A DNA stretch of 64,000 nt from JAXMCI01 sp046349435 (GCA_046349435.1 JAXMCI010000005.1:182282-246281); one strand, 5' to 3'. Shown: positions 1 to 7,760, counted from the stretch's first letter. Notes: generated by a model not told the origin, from the sequence alone. A program made the numbers and translations.

Positions 1-305
1 CGCCCGGCGTTGCGGAAGATGTCGCCCCAGGCATCCTCGGTATCGGCCAGCACCACCGCGACGAACTCGCGCGCCTCGTCCTGGCCGGACGGCGGCGCGC
101 TGCTGCCGGAGTCGACCGGGCCTGAATCGACGCCGGGCGCCGGCTGGCCGCCATCGAGGATGACGCTCGGGTCGACCCCGAAATAGAGCGCGATCAGCGC
201 GATGATCACCGCGCCGATGCCGCCGCCGGCGAGCCGCCCGCCGCCGAGGGAGATCCCCCGGCGGTCCTCGATGTTGCCGCTCTGCCGCCCACCCCGCCAG
301 AGCAT
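1..305 (-). CDS. YpfJ-family neutral zinc metallopeptidase, N-terminal fragment
   Basis: The reading frame runs off the left edge, so only the first 101 residues are visible. It opens with MLWRGGRQSGNIEDRRG, then a Gly-rich stretch and one hydrophobic segment (roughly residues 27-42, IGAVIIALIALYFGV), followed by a Pro/Gly/Ser linker and the start of the catalytic part (EFVAVVLADTEDAWGDIF). This N-terminal arrangement (basic RxGRxSxNxEDRRG head, single membrane anchor, then FVAxVLADTExxW) is characteristic of the YpfJ/KPN_00809 family of putative zinc metallopeptidases. The HExxH motif would lie beyond the window edge and cannot be checked. The role in the cell is unknown. The neighbouring gene on the same strand ends 9 bases upstream of this start, so the two could be co-transcribed. 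Confidence 0.8.
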   Translation of the reverse strand, partial: MLWRGGRQSGNIEDRRGISLGGGRLAGGGIGAVIIALIALYFGVDPSVILDGGQPAPGVDSGPVDSGSSAPPSGQDEAREFVAVVLADTEDAWGDIFRNAG

Positions 306-313
306 GGGCGGGC

Positions 314-595
314 CTAGCGGCGGCCGAACAGCTGGCTGATCAGCCAGCCGATGGCGACGCCGGCCAGCAGCGCCATGATCGGATGGTCCTCGATCTGGCG
401 GCCGACCGTGCGCACCGTGCTGCGCCCCATGTCGTAGGCGTCGCTCGCCACCTGGCCGGCGCTGTCGCCGGCGTCGCGGGCGTAGCGCGCCGCGTCGCTC
501 ACGTAGCCGCTCGCCTGGTCGAGATAGTCGCCCGCCTGGCCGGCGGCCCGATGGATCGCCGATTCGCCCGCGCGCCGAGCCGACTGGGTGCGCAT
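314..595 (-). CDS. Small membrane-anchored protein, ElaB/YqjD (DUF883)-like
   Basis: A 93-residue protein with an amphipathic Ala/Asp/Arg-rich body predicted to be helical (repeats such as DAARYARDAGDSAGQVA) and one C-terminal hydrophobic segment, MALLAGVAIGWLISQLF, ending in GRR. A helical body followed by a glycine-containing C-terminal membrane anchor is the layout of ElaB/YqjD/DUF883 proteins, some of which bind ribosomes at the inner membrane in stationary phase; that function is not shown here. The start at 595 is chosen because GGAGGG lies 5-10 bases upstream. An ATG at 607 overlaps that Shine-Dalgarno sequence, and the longer upstream frame has no signal of its own. Same direction as the metallopeptidase fragment. 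Confidence 0.65.
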   Translation of the reverse strand: MRTQSARRAGESAIHRAAGQAGDYLDQASGYVSDAARYARDAGDSAGQVASDAYDMGRSTVRTVGRQIEDHPIMALLAGVAIGWLISQLFGRR

Positions 596-899
596 GCCGC
601 CCTCCATTGCTTGCTGATCGTGGCCGTAGTGGCGGAGAAACGCGCGGCAGCGCGGAAAGTTGCCCCGGCGCGCCGCCGCCCGGCTGCAATAATTCCGCGG
701 CTGCCGCCGAACGACTTCTCGGGATCCCGCATTGGTCGGCTGAGTGACCCATCGACCTCGCCCAGCCGGGAGCGATGCGGCCTCGTCGGGTCCCGGCGTC
801 GGGTCCCGGCCGGCCGATCGCCGAGACGGGAATGGCTCCCGCCGACATCTCTGGGCCGACATCGATGGCGCGAAGGCCTAGATGCTCAGGAGAGATGTC

Positions 900-1205
900 A
901 TGCGGATGCTGATTCCGGCGCTGCTCGCCGTCTGCGCTCTGCCGGCCGGCGCCATGGCCCAGCAGGCCAGCCCGGCCTGCGCCCCCTACCGGACCGTCGT
1001 CAAGAACCTCGCCGGCTCCTATCACGAGCACCCGGTCGCCCGGGCGATCGGCGGCGAGGGCCAGGCGCTGATGGTGGTGTTCGCCAGCGAGCACGGCGCG
1101 ACCTGGACGGCGGTCAGCGTCCGCCCGAAGGACCAGCTGACCTGCATCGTGGCCGCGGGCACCGACTGGCAGATCGACCAGATGTCGATCGGCGAGGGCT
1201 CCTGA
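900..1205 (+). CDS. Hypothetical small secreted protein
   Basis: A 101-residue protein with a clear Sec signal peptide: MRMLIPALLAVCALPAGAMA with probable cleavage after AMA. The mature part is about 80 residues with two cysteines (PACAPY near its start and LTCIVAAG near its end) that could form a disulfide, and a WTAVSVRP...GTDWQ pattern suggesting a small beta-rich periplasmic domain. The start at 900 is preferred over the ATG at 882 because AGGAG lies 7-12 bases before 900. I recognise no family with certainty. It stands alone, divergent from the gene at 314-595 and convergent with the following gene. Confidence 0.6.
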   Translation: MRMLIPALLAVCALPAGAMAQQASPACAPYRTVVKNLAGSYHEHPVARAIGGEGQALMVVFASEHGATWTAVSVRPKDQLTCIVAAGTDWQIDQMSIGEGS

Positions 1206-1227
1206 GCCTCCCTCGGGCGAGCCGCCC

Positions 1228-2277
1228 TCAGCGGGCCGCCAGGGCGGCGAGGTCGCGGCGCACGGCGTCGAGCACCGGCGCCCAGTCGCCCGGCCGCCGC
1301 TGCCGGTAGAGCCGCATCGTCGGGTACCACGGGCTGTCGCGGCGGCCGGCCAGCCAGCGCCAGTCGGCGTCGCGGTGGAGCAGCGTCCAGACCGGCAGCA
1401 TCAGGCTGCCGGCGAGATGCGCCACCATCGAATCGATGCTGATCACCAGATCGAGGCGGCGCATCAGCCGGACCGTGTCGAGCACCGCCATCGAGTCGTC
1501 GCCGGGGTTGCGGAAGGCCGGCGCCGGCAGCCCGGCGGGCAGCCGCGCCGCCGGCCCGCGCTGCAGCGAATGGAAGGCGACCCCGGGCAGCCCGGCCAGC
1601 GCCGCCAGGCAGCGCGGCGGCAGCGAGCGCCGCGCGTCCCAGTCGCCGCCGGCCCAGGCCAGCCCGACCCTGAGCGCTGCGCCCGGCGCGCGGGGCGACC
1701 TGGCGGCGATCCCGGCGGCGGCGAGCGCCGGCGGGACCGGCGGCAGGCGGTCCAGCGTGGCGCGCAAGGCGTGCGGCAGCTCCATCAGCTCGATCTCGAC
1801 CTCGGCGCCGGCGGCCTGGCTGCCCGGCGGGCCGATCGCGTCGATCCCGCCGAGCGGCGCCAGCAGCGGCAGCAGCGCCGGCTGGCACTCGACGGCGACC
1901 TGGCGGGCGAGCCGCCGCAGCGGCGCGACGAAGCGGATGAACTGCAGGGTGTCGCCGAGACCGTGGTAGCAGCGCACCAGCACCCGCCGGCCGGCGAGCG
2001 GCGTGCCGTCCCACACCCAGCGCAGATGCTCCGGCCGGTCGAGGCAGCCGGCGCCGCTGCGCCGGCGCTCGGCGATCACCCGGTCGCTCTCGGCCCAGGC
2101 CTCGGCGAAGCGGCCGAGCAGCATCGCCGACACCCAGCGCCGCTCGACCCCTTCGCCCGGATCGAGGCCGAGTGCGACGGCGCGGCGATAGGCGGCGAGC
2201 GCACCCCGGATCCGGCGCCGGCCGAGCAGCCGGTCGCCCCGGGCGACCTGGTGCGCAGCGGCGGCGAACGGGGACAT
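1228..2277 (-). CDS. TPR-containing glycosyltransferase-like protein (GT9/heptosyltransferase-like fold)
   Basis: A 349-residue protein. Residues 1-70 look like TPR-type helical repeats (RIRGALAAYRRAVALGLDP, AEAWAESDRVIAERR). The rest resembles the TPR-linked relatives of ADP-heptose:LPS heptosyltransferases: the strand-loop RVLVRCYHGLGDTLQFIRF, the pattern VECQPALLPLLAPL, then VGLAWAGGDWDARRSLP and the donor-site-like DLVISIDSMVAHLAGSL. These TPR-GT proteins are thought to act on glycans or glycoproteins, but the acceptor is unknown. A GGGAG Shine-Dalgarno lies 8-12 bases before the ATG. It is monocistronic and convergent with the small secreted protein gene. Confidence 0.7.
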   Translation of the reverse strand: MSPFAAAAHQVARGDRLLGRRRIRGALAAYRRAVALGLDPGEGVERRWVSAMLLGRFAEAWAESDRVIAERRRSGAGCLDRPEHLRWVWDGTPLAGRRVLVRCYHGLGDTLQFIRFVAPLRRLARQVAVECQPALLPLLAPLGGIDAIGPPGSQAAGAEVEIELMELPHALRATLDRLPPVPPALAAAGIAARSPRAPGAALRVGLAWAGGDWDARRSLPPRCLAALAGLPGVAFHSLQRGPAARLPAGLPAPAFRNPGDDSMAVLDTVRLMRRLDLVISIDSMVAHLAGSLMLPVWTLLHRDADWRWLAGRRDSPWYPTMRLYRQRRPGDWAPVLDAVRRDLAALAAR

Positions 2278-2592
2278 CGCGACTCTCCCGGAGCATGGTC
2301 CGTCGTCAGAACCGGGGATGAAATGCGCGGTTCCGGCGTCCCGGGCGCCGAATCGGCCGTGCGGAGCGCCGCGGGGCGCCGCTGCCGCCGGGCCGCCGCC
2401 GCAACGCCCGCGGGCCGCGCCGGGCGGCCCGCGCCGGGCTGGCTACGGCTACGCTAAGCGTCTATAGTTGCAGAGAAAATCGCTGCGGGTGGCGGTTGAC
2501 CGGCAGCATCGGGGGCGGCGAATACAGGACCGCGACAGCACCCCACGGCGCCCGTTACCTGTGGCGGCAGAACCATTTCCGCGAGGCGCGTG

Positions 2593-2621
2593 TTGACAGC
2601 GGCGGGCGGCCGAGACAAATT
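2593..2621 (+). promoter_or_regulatory. Candidate sigma-70-type promoter for the small lipoprotein
   Basis: A perfect TTGACA hexamer at 2593-2598 is followed after a 16-17 base spacer by an A/T-rich patch, ACAAATT, which is a weak match to a -10 element. It sits about 130 bases before the lipoprotein ATG. The rest of the 2278-2749 interval is GC-rich and shows no gene that I can support. Only the -35 element is a strong match. Confidence 0.3.
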
Positions 2622-2749
2622 TGGGCGTCCAGTGCTTGCCGAGGGGGCATTACAGCACGATCGCAAGGGTAGCGGCGGCGGTGGCCGTCGAGACGACCTG
2701 ACGCGAGCATTCGTCTGACGAGTGCCACGACCATAGAGGGATACGGACC

Positions 2750-2920
2750 ATGAAGAAGGCTTTCTCCTACCTGCTGCTCGCTGCGACGCTCGCCGTGGGG
2801 CTGGCCGCCTGCACCGGCCCGAAGTATGAGCGCGGCGCGCTGTTCGACAACAACTGCAGCGGCCATGCCCTGCTGCCGGCCGGCGACGGCTTCTGCGAGA
2901 AGTACACCGCGGGCCAGTAA
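2750..2920 (+). CDS. Small lipoprotein, 56 residues
   Basis: A short gene easily missed because of its size. It encodes a lipoprotein signal peptide, MKKAFSYLLLAATLAVGLAAC, with a good lipobox (GLAAC, Cys21), followed by only 35 mature residues, TGPKYERGALFDNN..., containing two more cysteines (NNCSGHALLPAGDGFCEKY) likely to form a disulfide. The ATG is preceded by AGAGGG at 2735-2740, 9 bases away. After lipidation the protein would be held in the inner or outer membrane facing the periplasm. No family is recognised. It is followed by two GC-rich hairpins before the convergent CBS-domain gene. Confidence 0.7.
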   Translation: MKKAFSYLLLAATLAVGLAACTGPKYERGALFDNNCSGHALLPAGDGFCEKYTAGQ

Positions 2921-2937
2921 GCTTTCGATCTGGTTAG

Positions 2938-2969
2938 CTGCCGGCCCGCATCTGTCCGGGCCGGTGCAG
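2938..2969 (+). terminator. GC-rich hairpin after the lipoprotein gene
   Basis: CTGCCGGCCCG pairs with CGGGCCGG-T-GCAG across a short loop, 18 bases after the lipoprotein stop. There is no U tract, so it may end transcription weakly or protect the 3-prime end. Confidence 0.45.
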
Positions 2970-2986
2970 GGGTCGTAGCGCGAATT

Positions 2987-3027
2987 GCCCGCCGCGTCTT
3001 GGATCATTGATCCGGGGCGCGGCGGGC
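2987..3027. terminator. Nested palindrome between convergent genes
   Basis: GCCCGCCGCG (2987-2996) pairs perfectly with CGCGGCGGGC (3018-3027). Its loop contains a second perfect inverted repeat, GGATCA-T-TGATCC (3001-3013). It lies between the convergent lipoprotein and CBS-domain genes, where a bidirectional terminator is expected. No T tract follows on the plus strand; AATTCG follows on the minus strand. Confidence 0.45.
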
Positions 3028-3067
3028 CTTCGTGCGCTCGGTTCCCGGCTGGCCAAAGACCGGCAGC

Positions 3068-3502
3068 TCAGCGCCCGGCCAGCACGTACTGGCGGAGCGA
3101 ATCGACCTCGTGGGCGGCCTCGTCGAGGCGCGCCTTGACGACGTCGCCGATGCTGACGATGCCGCCCAGCCGCCCGTCCTCGAGCACCGGCAGGTGGCGG
3201 ACGCGGCGTTCCGTCATCACCGCCATGATCTCGCCGATCTCGTCCTCCGGCGCGCAGTGCCGGACCTCGCGGCTCATCAGGTCGGCGACCGTGAGCCCGG
3301 CAACCCCGGGTCCGTGCGCGGCCAGGCCGGCCACCACGTCGCGTTCCGAGAAGATGCCGGCGATGGCCCCGTCGGGGCCGGCCACCGGGGCGGCGCCGAT
3401 CCGCCGGCGGTGCAGAAGATAGCAGGCCTCCGCCACCGTCGTCTCCGGCGGCAGGGTGACCACGTCCCGGCCTTTGTGTTCGAGTATCGCGCGCACGTTC
3501 AT
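3068..3502 (-). CDS. CBS-domain pair protein
   Basis: A 144-residue cytosolic protein made of two CBS motifs. The first is in the N-terminal half (VTLPPETTVAEACYLLHRRR, IGAAPVAGPDGAIAGIFSERD), the second in the C-terminal half (VADLMSREVRHCAPEDEIGE, VRHLPVLEDGRLGGIVSIGD). Such stand-alone pairs bind adenosyl ligands (AMP, ATP, NAD or SAM) and act as energy sensors; the partner is not evident here. A GTG nine bases upstream is in frame but sits only one base from the AGGAGG Shine-Dalgarno sequence, so the ATG at 3502, ten bases from it, is the better start. It lies downstream of the MFS gene on the same strand, with about 108 bases between. Confidence 0.85.
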   Translation of the reverse strand: MNVRAILEHKGRDVVTLPPETTVAEACYLLHRRRIGAAPVAGPDGAIAGIFSERDVVAGLAAHGPGVAGLTVADLMSREVRHCAPEDEIGEIMAVMTERRVRHLPVLEDGRLGGIVSIGDVVKARLDEAAHEVDSLRQYVLAGR

Positions 3503-3610
3503 CGGCTGCACTCCTCCTGAGTGTCAGGCCCCGCCCGGTGCGCGTCGACGCAGCCGACGTCGCATCGGCCGCAGCTCATGAGGGAATGCTAGGCCCGCCG
3601 GCCCGGCGAA

Positions 3611-5044
3611 TCAATCCGGCGTGGCAATGGCCGGCGCCGCGGCCGGGGTGCCGTCGCCGGCGCGCCGCAGGCGCAGCACCAGCAGCAGCGCGAGCAGTGG
3701 CGCCAGCGTCGCGAGCCCGTCGACCAGCCGCGCCGCCGCCGCGACGCTCGGGCCGGCAATGCCCCGGTCGAGCCCCGCCAGGTTGGCGAGCAGCCCGGCC
3801 AGCGCCGCCGCGAAGGCGATGCCGATGGAGCGCATGGTGGGGATGGCGCCGGCCGTCAGCGACTCCTCGCCACGGCGCGCCAGCCGCAGCGTGCGCGAGG
3901 TCAGATGCAGGTTGCAGGCGCCGATGCCGAAGCCGGTGAGCGCGGCCAGCCCGCCGATCGCCCAGAGCGGCAGCGAGACGATGCCAAGCGTCAGCCCGCC
4001 CATGCCGATGACCGCGAGCGCCTGGCCGCCGACCACCGCCGCCATCTCGCCCCGGCCGCGCCAGCCGGCGGTCGCGAAGGAGGCGGCGGTCCAGCTCACC
4101 GCCAGGGCGGCGATCATGTAGCCGGCGACGAGCGGCGGCGCGCCGTGCAGGACCTGCAGGCTGAGCGGCAGGAAGATGTTGATCGAGGTGTAGGTCAGGG
4201 CGTGCAGGATGTAGATCCAGTTCGCCATGCCGACCGGCTGGATCAGGGACAGCGGCGCGGTCGGGAACAGCCGGTTGGCGGCGCGGGCGTCGAGCAGGAT
4301 GGCGGCGCCGACCAGCGGCAGGGCGAGCAGGATCAGCGCGGCCTGCGGCAGCGCGCCGGCGACCGCGCTGGCCGCCCCCACCGACAGCACGCCGGCGCTG
4401 AGCAGCGCCAGCCTCTGCCAGGGAAACTGCGCCGGCCGCGGGCGGCCGGCCGCGCCGGCGGGCCGCGCCGGCAGGGTCAGCCAGGCGACCAGGGTGAAGC
4501 CGGCGATGATCGGCAGGGTGACCAGGAAGGCGCCGCGCCACCAGTGCAGCTGGGCGAACAGCCCGCCGAGCAGCGGCCCGAGCAGCGCCGCCACCCCCCA
4601 CATGCCGGAGACCAGCGCCAGCACCCGGGTGCGCAGCGCCGCGACGAAGAGCTCGCTGACCAGCGCCATCGACAGCGACAGCAGCAGGCCGCCGCCGAAG
4701 CCCTGGGCGGTGCGCCCGAGCAGCAGCACCAGCATGGTCGGGCTGGCGCCGCAGGCGCCGCTGCCGGCGAGGAAGACGAGGCCGCCGGCGACGAAGCCGG
4801 CGCGGCCGCCGAGCCGGTTGCGCAGCGGCGCCGCGCTGGCCGCCCCGACGATGGAGGCGACCATGTAGATCATCGTCGGCCAGGCGTAGAAGGCCGCGCC
4901 GCCGATGTCGGCGACGACGCCCGGCATCACCGTCGAGATGACGAAGACGTCGATCGCGTGCAGCCCGACGGCCAGGGTGAGGACCAGCGTCGGCCCGGCG
5001 CGCCCGTCGCGCAGCACCTCGATCCAGGATGGCGGGGTCGTCAT
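3611..5044 (-). CDS. MFS multidrug-type transporter
   Basis: A 477-residue inner-membrane protein with hydrophobic helices along its whole length (for example TLVLTLAVGLHAIDVFVIST, LLGPLLGGLFAQLHWWRGAF, ILLALPLVGAAILLDA). The first helix pattern, with AIDVFVISTVMPGVVADIGG, and the loop RNRLGGRAGF resemble DHA-type drug:proton antiporters. The substrate is unknown. The chosen ATG has AGGAG 5-9 bases upstream; a longer in-frame extension to 5116 has no ribosome site. A 22-base inverted repeat lies about 96 bases upstream (5140-5161) and probably controls it. No regulator gene is adjacent. It is divergent from the DegP-type protease gene. Confidence 0.8.
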   Translation of the reverse strand: MTTPPSWIEVLRDGRAGPTLVLTLAVGLHAIDVFVISTVMPGVVADIGGAAFYAWPTMIYMVASIVGAASAAPLRNRLGGRAGFVAGGLVFLAGSGACGASPTMLVLLLGRTAQGFGGGLLLSLSMALVSELFVAALRTRVLALVSGMWGVAALLGPLLGGLFAQLHWWRGAFLVTLPIIAGFTLVAWLTLPARPAGAAGRPRPAQFPWQRLALLSAGVLSVGAASAVAGALPQAALILLALPLVGAAILLDARAANRLFPTAPLSLIQPVGMANWIYILHALTYTSINIFLPLSLQVLHGAPPLVAGYMIAALAVSWTAASFATAGWRGRGEMAAVVGGQALAVIGMGGLTLGIVSLPLWAIGGLAALTGFGIGACNLHLTSRTLRLARRGEESLTAGAIPTMRSIGIAFAAALAGLLANLAGLDRGIAGPSVAAAARLVDGLATLAPLLALLLVLRLRRAGDGTPAAAPAIATPD

Positions 5045-5139
5045 GACACTCCTGCGCCGGCGCTCCCGGCGGGTATAGACCGGCCGGCCGCGATGGAGCA
5101 CCCGCCGCTGCCGCATGGCCGGTCTGCTGCGGCAGATGG

Positions 5140-5161
5140 AACATTACGGATCGTTAATGTT
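5140..5161. promoter_or_regulatory. Operator-like palindrome upstream of the MFS gene
   Basis: AACATTA (5140-5146) and TAATGTT (5155-5161) are perfect inverted arms separated by eight bases (CGGATCGT), which are themselves partly symmetric. It stands out as A/T-rich in GC-rich surroundings, and its size and symmetry are those of TetR- or MarR-type operators. It lies 96 bases upstream of the transporter start. Confidence 0.5.
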
Positions 5162-5248
5162 GCCATCAGCCTTGGGAAAGGTGCCCCGGGGTAGGGTTTG
5201 GCCGTTCGCAACGAGGTCCCAACCCTTACCTCTCTCTGTTCGTTGGAG

Positions 5249-5286
5249 CGGCGCTGCCGGGAGCTTCGGCAGCGCCGACTTTTTTG
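5249..5286 (+). terminator. Strong intrinsic terminator with no upstream plus-strand gene
   Basis: CGGCGCTGCCG (5249-5259) pairs with CGGCAGCGCCG (5267-5277) over a seven-base loop and is followed by AC and six T residues (5280-5285). This is a textbook rho-independent terminator on the plus strand, yet no plus-strand gene ends before it in the 5045-5419 intergenic region. It may end a small RNA or act as an attenuator in the protease leader. Confidence 0.8.
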
Positions 5287-5419
5287 TTGCCACGCCGAAG
5301 CTTACCGAGAATTAATCGAGCGGCCAGTGAATCGAGAGCCGCCCGCTCCCATCTTGACGATCAGCGCGCGGGCGGCCCCGACGGCGCCGCCCATCCGTCC
5401 GTCGAGAGGAGATGCCAGT

Positions 5420-6955
5420 ATGCAGCTTCTGCAATGCCTGCACGGGGGGGCCGACCGGGCATCCCCGGCGCCTCAACGCCGTTCCGGCCTGGGGCTGGCC
5501 GCGGCCGCGGCCCTCGGGCTCGCCCTGGCGGCCGGCGCCGCCGAGGCGGCCCCGCCGCCGCTCAGCTTCGCCGACCTCGCCGCCAAGGTGTCGCCGGCGG
5601 TGGTCAACATCTCCTCCAGCCACGTGGTGACCGGCCGCCGCGGCGGCATGCCCGGCCTGCCGTTCGAGTTCCCGCCGGGCTCGCCGTTCGAGGAGTTCTT
5701 CAAGAAGTTCCGCGACCAGCAGCAGCAGCAGAAGGGCGAGGGCGACGCGCCGTCCAAGGAGAAGGTGACGGCGCTCGGCTCCGGGTTCATCCTCGACCCG
5801 ACCGGCTACGTCGTCACCAACAACCACGTCGTCGACCAGGCGACCGACATCCAGGTGACGCTCACCACCGGCGAGCAATATGCCGCCAAGCTGATCGGCA
5901 CCGATCCCAAGACCGACCTCGCCCTGCTTAAGATCTCGGCCGACAAGCCGCTACCGGCGGTGGGCTTCGGCGATTCCGACGCCACCCGCGTCGGCGACTG
6001 GGTGATGGCGGTGGGCAACCCCTTCGGCCTCGGCGGCAGCGTCACGGTCGGCGTCATCTCGGCGCGCGGCCGCGACATCCATTCCGGGCCGTTCGACGAC
6101 TTCCTGCAGGTCGACGCCTCGATCAACCAGGGCAATTCCGGCGGGCCGACCTTCAACATGGACGGCCAGGTGATCGGCATCAACACGGCCATCGCCACGC
6201 CGAACGGCGGCAGCGTCGGCATCGGCTTCGCGATTCCCTCGAACATGGCCCGGCCGGTGATCGACCAGCTGCGCGCCCACGGCACGGTCGAGCGCGGCTG
6301 GCTCGGCGTGCAGATCCAGAAGGTGACGCCGGAGATCGCCTCGGCGGTCGGGCTGAAGTCGGCGGCCGGTGCGCTGGTCGCCGAGGTCCAGCCGAACAGC
6401 CCGGCCTCGCGCGCCAAGGTCAAGCAGGGCGACATCATCCTCGGCTTCAACGGCAAGGAGGTCGCCGAGATGCGCGACCTGCCGCGCCTGGTGGCGGCGG
6501 TCAAGGCCGGCACCACCGTCGACCTGACGGTGTGGCGCAACCGCGGCCGCGAGACGCTGAGCGTCGAGATCGGCAAGCTCAAGGAGGAGCAGCAGGCCTC
6601 GGCCTCGGACAACGGCGACCAGGGCGGCGCCGGCGGCGCGGTGGTCGGGCACGTCTCCAAGCTGCTCGGCGCCAAGCTGGCCTCGCTGACGCCGAAGACC
6701 CGCCAGCAGTTCAACATCGCCGACGACATCCAGGGCGTGCTGGTCACCGACGTCGACGCCGACGGGCCGGCCGCCGACCAGGGGCTGCGCCCGGGCGACG
6801 TCATCCAGGAGGTCGGCCAGGCCAAGGTCGACGCCCCCAAGGACGTCGACAACGCCACCCAGGCGGCGCGGGAGGCCAAGCAGCCGGCCGTGCTGATCCT
6901 GGTCAATCGCGGCGGCGACCAGATCTTCGTCGCCATCAAGCTGGGCCAGGCCTAG
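5420..6955 (+). CDS. DegP/HtrA-type periplasmic serine protease with two PDZ domains
   Basis: A 511-residue protein. A long signal segment (hydrophobic residues about 24-44, ending AEAAPPP) sends it to the periplasm. The trypsin-like protease domain has the catalytic triad His136 (VTNNHVVD), Asp166 (KTDLALLK) and Ser240 (NQGNSGGP). A glutamine-rich insert (RDQQQQQKGEG) lies before the histidine, in the position of the LA loop of DegP. Two PDZ domains follow (starts near WLGVQIQKV and QFNIADDIQGVL). It would degrade or refold damaged envelope proteins. The ATG has GAGGAG nine bases upstream. The response regulator and kinase genes follow on the same strand after a very large hairpin; degP-cpxR/envZ-like neighbours are common and suggest envelope-stress control. 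Confidence 0.92.
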   Translation: MQLLQCLHGGADRASPAPQRRSGLGLAAAAALGLALAAGAAEAAPPPLSFADLAAKVSPAVVNISSSHVVTGRRGGMPGLPFEFPPGSPFEEFFKKFRDQQQQQKGEGDAPSKEKVTALGSGFILDPTGYVVTNNHVVDQATDIQVTLTTGEQYAAKLIGTDPKTDLALLKISADKPLPAVGFGDSDATRVGDWVMAVGNPFGLGGSVTVGVISARGRDIHSGPFDDFLQVDASINQGNSGGPTFNMDGQVIGINTAIATPNGGSVGIGFAIPSNMARPVIDQLRAHGTVERGWLGVQIQKVTPEIASAVGLKSAAGALVAEVQPNSPASRAKVKQGDIILGFNGKEVAEMRDLPRLVAAVKAGTTVDLTVWRNRGRETLSVEIGKLKEEQQASASDNGDQGGAGGAVVGHVSKLLGAKLASLTPKTRQQFNIADDIQGVLVTDVDADGPAADQGLRPGDVIQEVGQAKVDAPKDVDNATQAAREAKQPAVLILVNRGGDQIFVAIKLGQA

Positions 6956-6960
6956 GCTGG

Positions 6961-7015
6961 GCCGCGGGTTCCGGTCCGGGCGGCGCCAGGCGCGCCGCCC
7001 GGACCGGCCCGCGGC
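6961..7015. other. Very long perfect hairpin between protease and regulator genes
   Basis: GCCGCGGG (6961-6968) pairs with CCCGCGGC (7008-7015), and CCGGTCCGGGCGGCGC (6971-6986) pairs with GCGCCGCCCGGACCGG (6992-7007). The result is a 24-base-pair stem with only a two-base bulge and a five-base loop. There is no T tract. It may terminate, attenuate or stabilise the protease transcript ahead of the regulator gene. Confidence 0.75.
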
Positions 7016-7058
7016 GCAACGACAACGACGAAGCCGACCAAAGCGGGGGTGAGCGGCC

Positions 7059-7733
7059 ATGCGGATCCTCGTCGTCGAGGATGACGAGCAGACGGCGGCC
7101 TACATGGTGAAGGGGCTGACCGAAAGCGGCTACGTGGTGGACAAGGCGGGCAACGGCCGCGACGGGCTGTTCCTCGCCACGTCGAACGACTTCGACGCCA
7201 TCGTCGTCGACCGCATGCTGCCCGGCCTCGACGGGCTGTCGCTGATCCAGGCGCTGCGCGCCGCCCGCGTCGCCACGCCGGTGCTGATCCTGAGCGCGCT
7301 GGGCCAGGTCGACGACCGGGTCCAGGGGCTGCGCGCCGGCGGCGACGACTACCTCACCAAGCCCTTCGCCTTCTCCGAGCTGCTGGCCCGGCTGGAGGCG
7401 CTGCTGCGGCGGCGCAGCGGCCCCGCCGTGGTCACCCGGCTCAGCGTCGGCGACCTCGACATGGACCTGCTGAGCCGCTCGGTGCGGCGCGCCGGCCAGG
7501 CGGTCGACCTGCAGCCGCGCGAGTTCCGCCTGCTCGAGTACCTGATGCGCCATGCCGGCCAGGTGGTCACCCGCACCATGCTGCTGGAAGGCGTCTGGGA
7601 CTACCATTTCGACCCGCAGACCAACGTCATCGACGTCCATATCAGCCGGCTCCGGCAGAAGATCGACAAGGGTTTCGAGACGCCGCTGCTGCACACCGTG
7701 CGCGGCGCCGGCTACTGCCTCAGGGCGGGGTGA
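7059..7733 (+). CDS. OmpR/PhoB-family response regulator
   Basis: A 224-residue two-domain regulator. The receiver domain (residues 1-115) has the acidic pair in VVEDDEQ, the phospho-acceptor Asp51 (IVVDRMLPGLDG), the conserved Ser in LILSALGQ and the Lys in YLTKPF. The C-terminal winged helix (about residues 127-222) has the OmpR pattern LQPREFRLLEYLMRHAGQVV, TRTMLLEGVWDYHFDP, IDVHISRLRQKID and HTVRGAGYCL. It is followed after 27 bases by its probable kinase gene. The closest family members by pattern are the QseB/PmrA/copper-type regulators. The target genes are not visible, but the upstream protease gene is a natural candidate. Confidence 0.92.
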   Translation: MRILVVEDDEQTAAYMVKGLTESGYVVDKAGNGRDGLFLATSNDFDAIVVDRMLPGLDGLSLIQALRAARVATPVLILSALGQVDDRVQGLRAGGDDYLTKPFAFSELLARLEALLRRRSGPAVVTRLSVGDLDMDLLSRSVRRAGQAVDLQPREFRLLEYLMRHAGQVVTRTMLLEGVWDYHFDPQTNVIDVHISRLRQKIDKGFETPLLHTVRGAGYCLRAG

Positions 7734-7760
7734 GGACGGGGTGAGGCCAGGGAGCCGGCC

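Noticed and set aside
383..1309. 308-codon plus-strand frame across the DUF883-like and secreted-protein genes
   Set aside because: Overlaps two supported genes, with Arg/Ala-rich non-protein-like sequence and no ribosome site.
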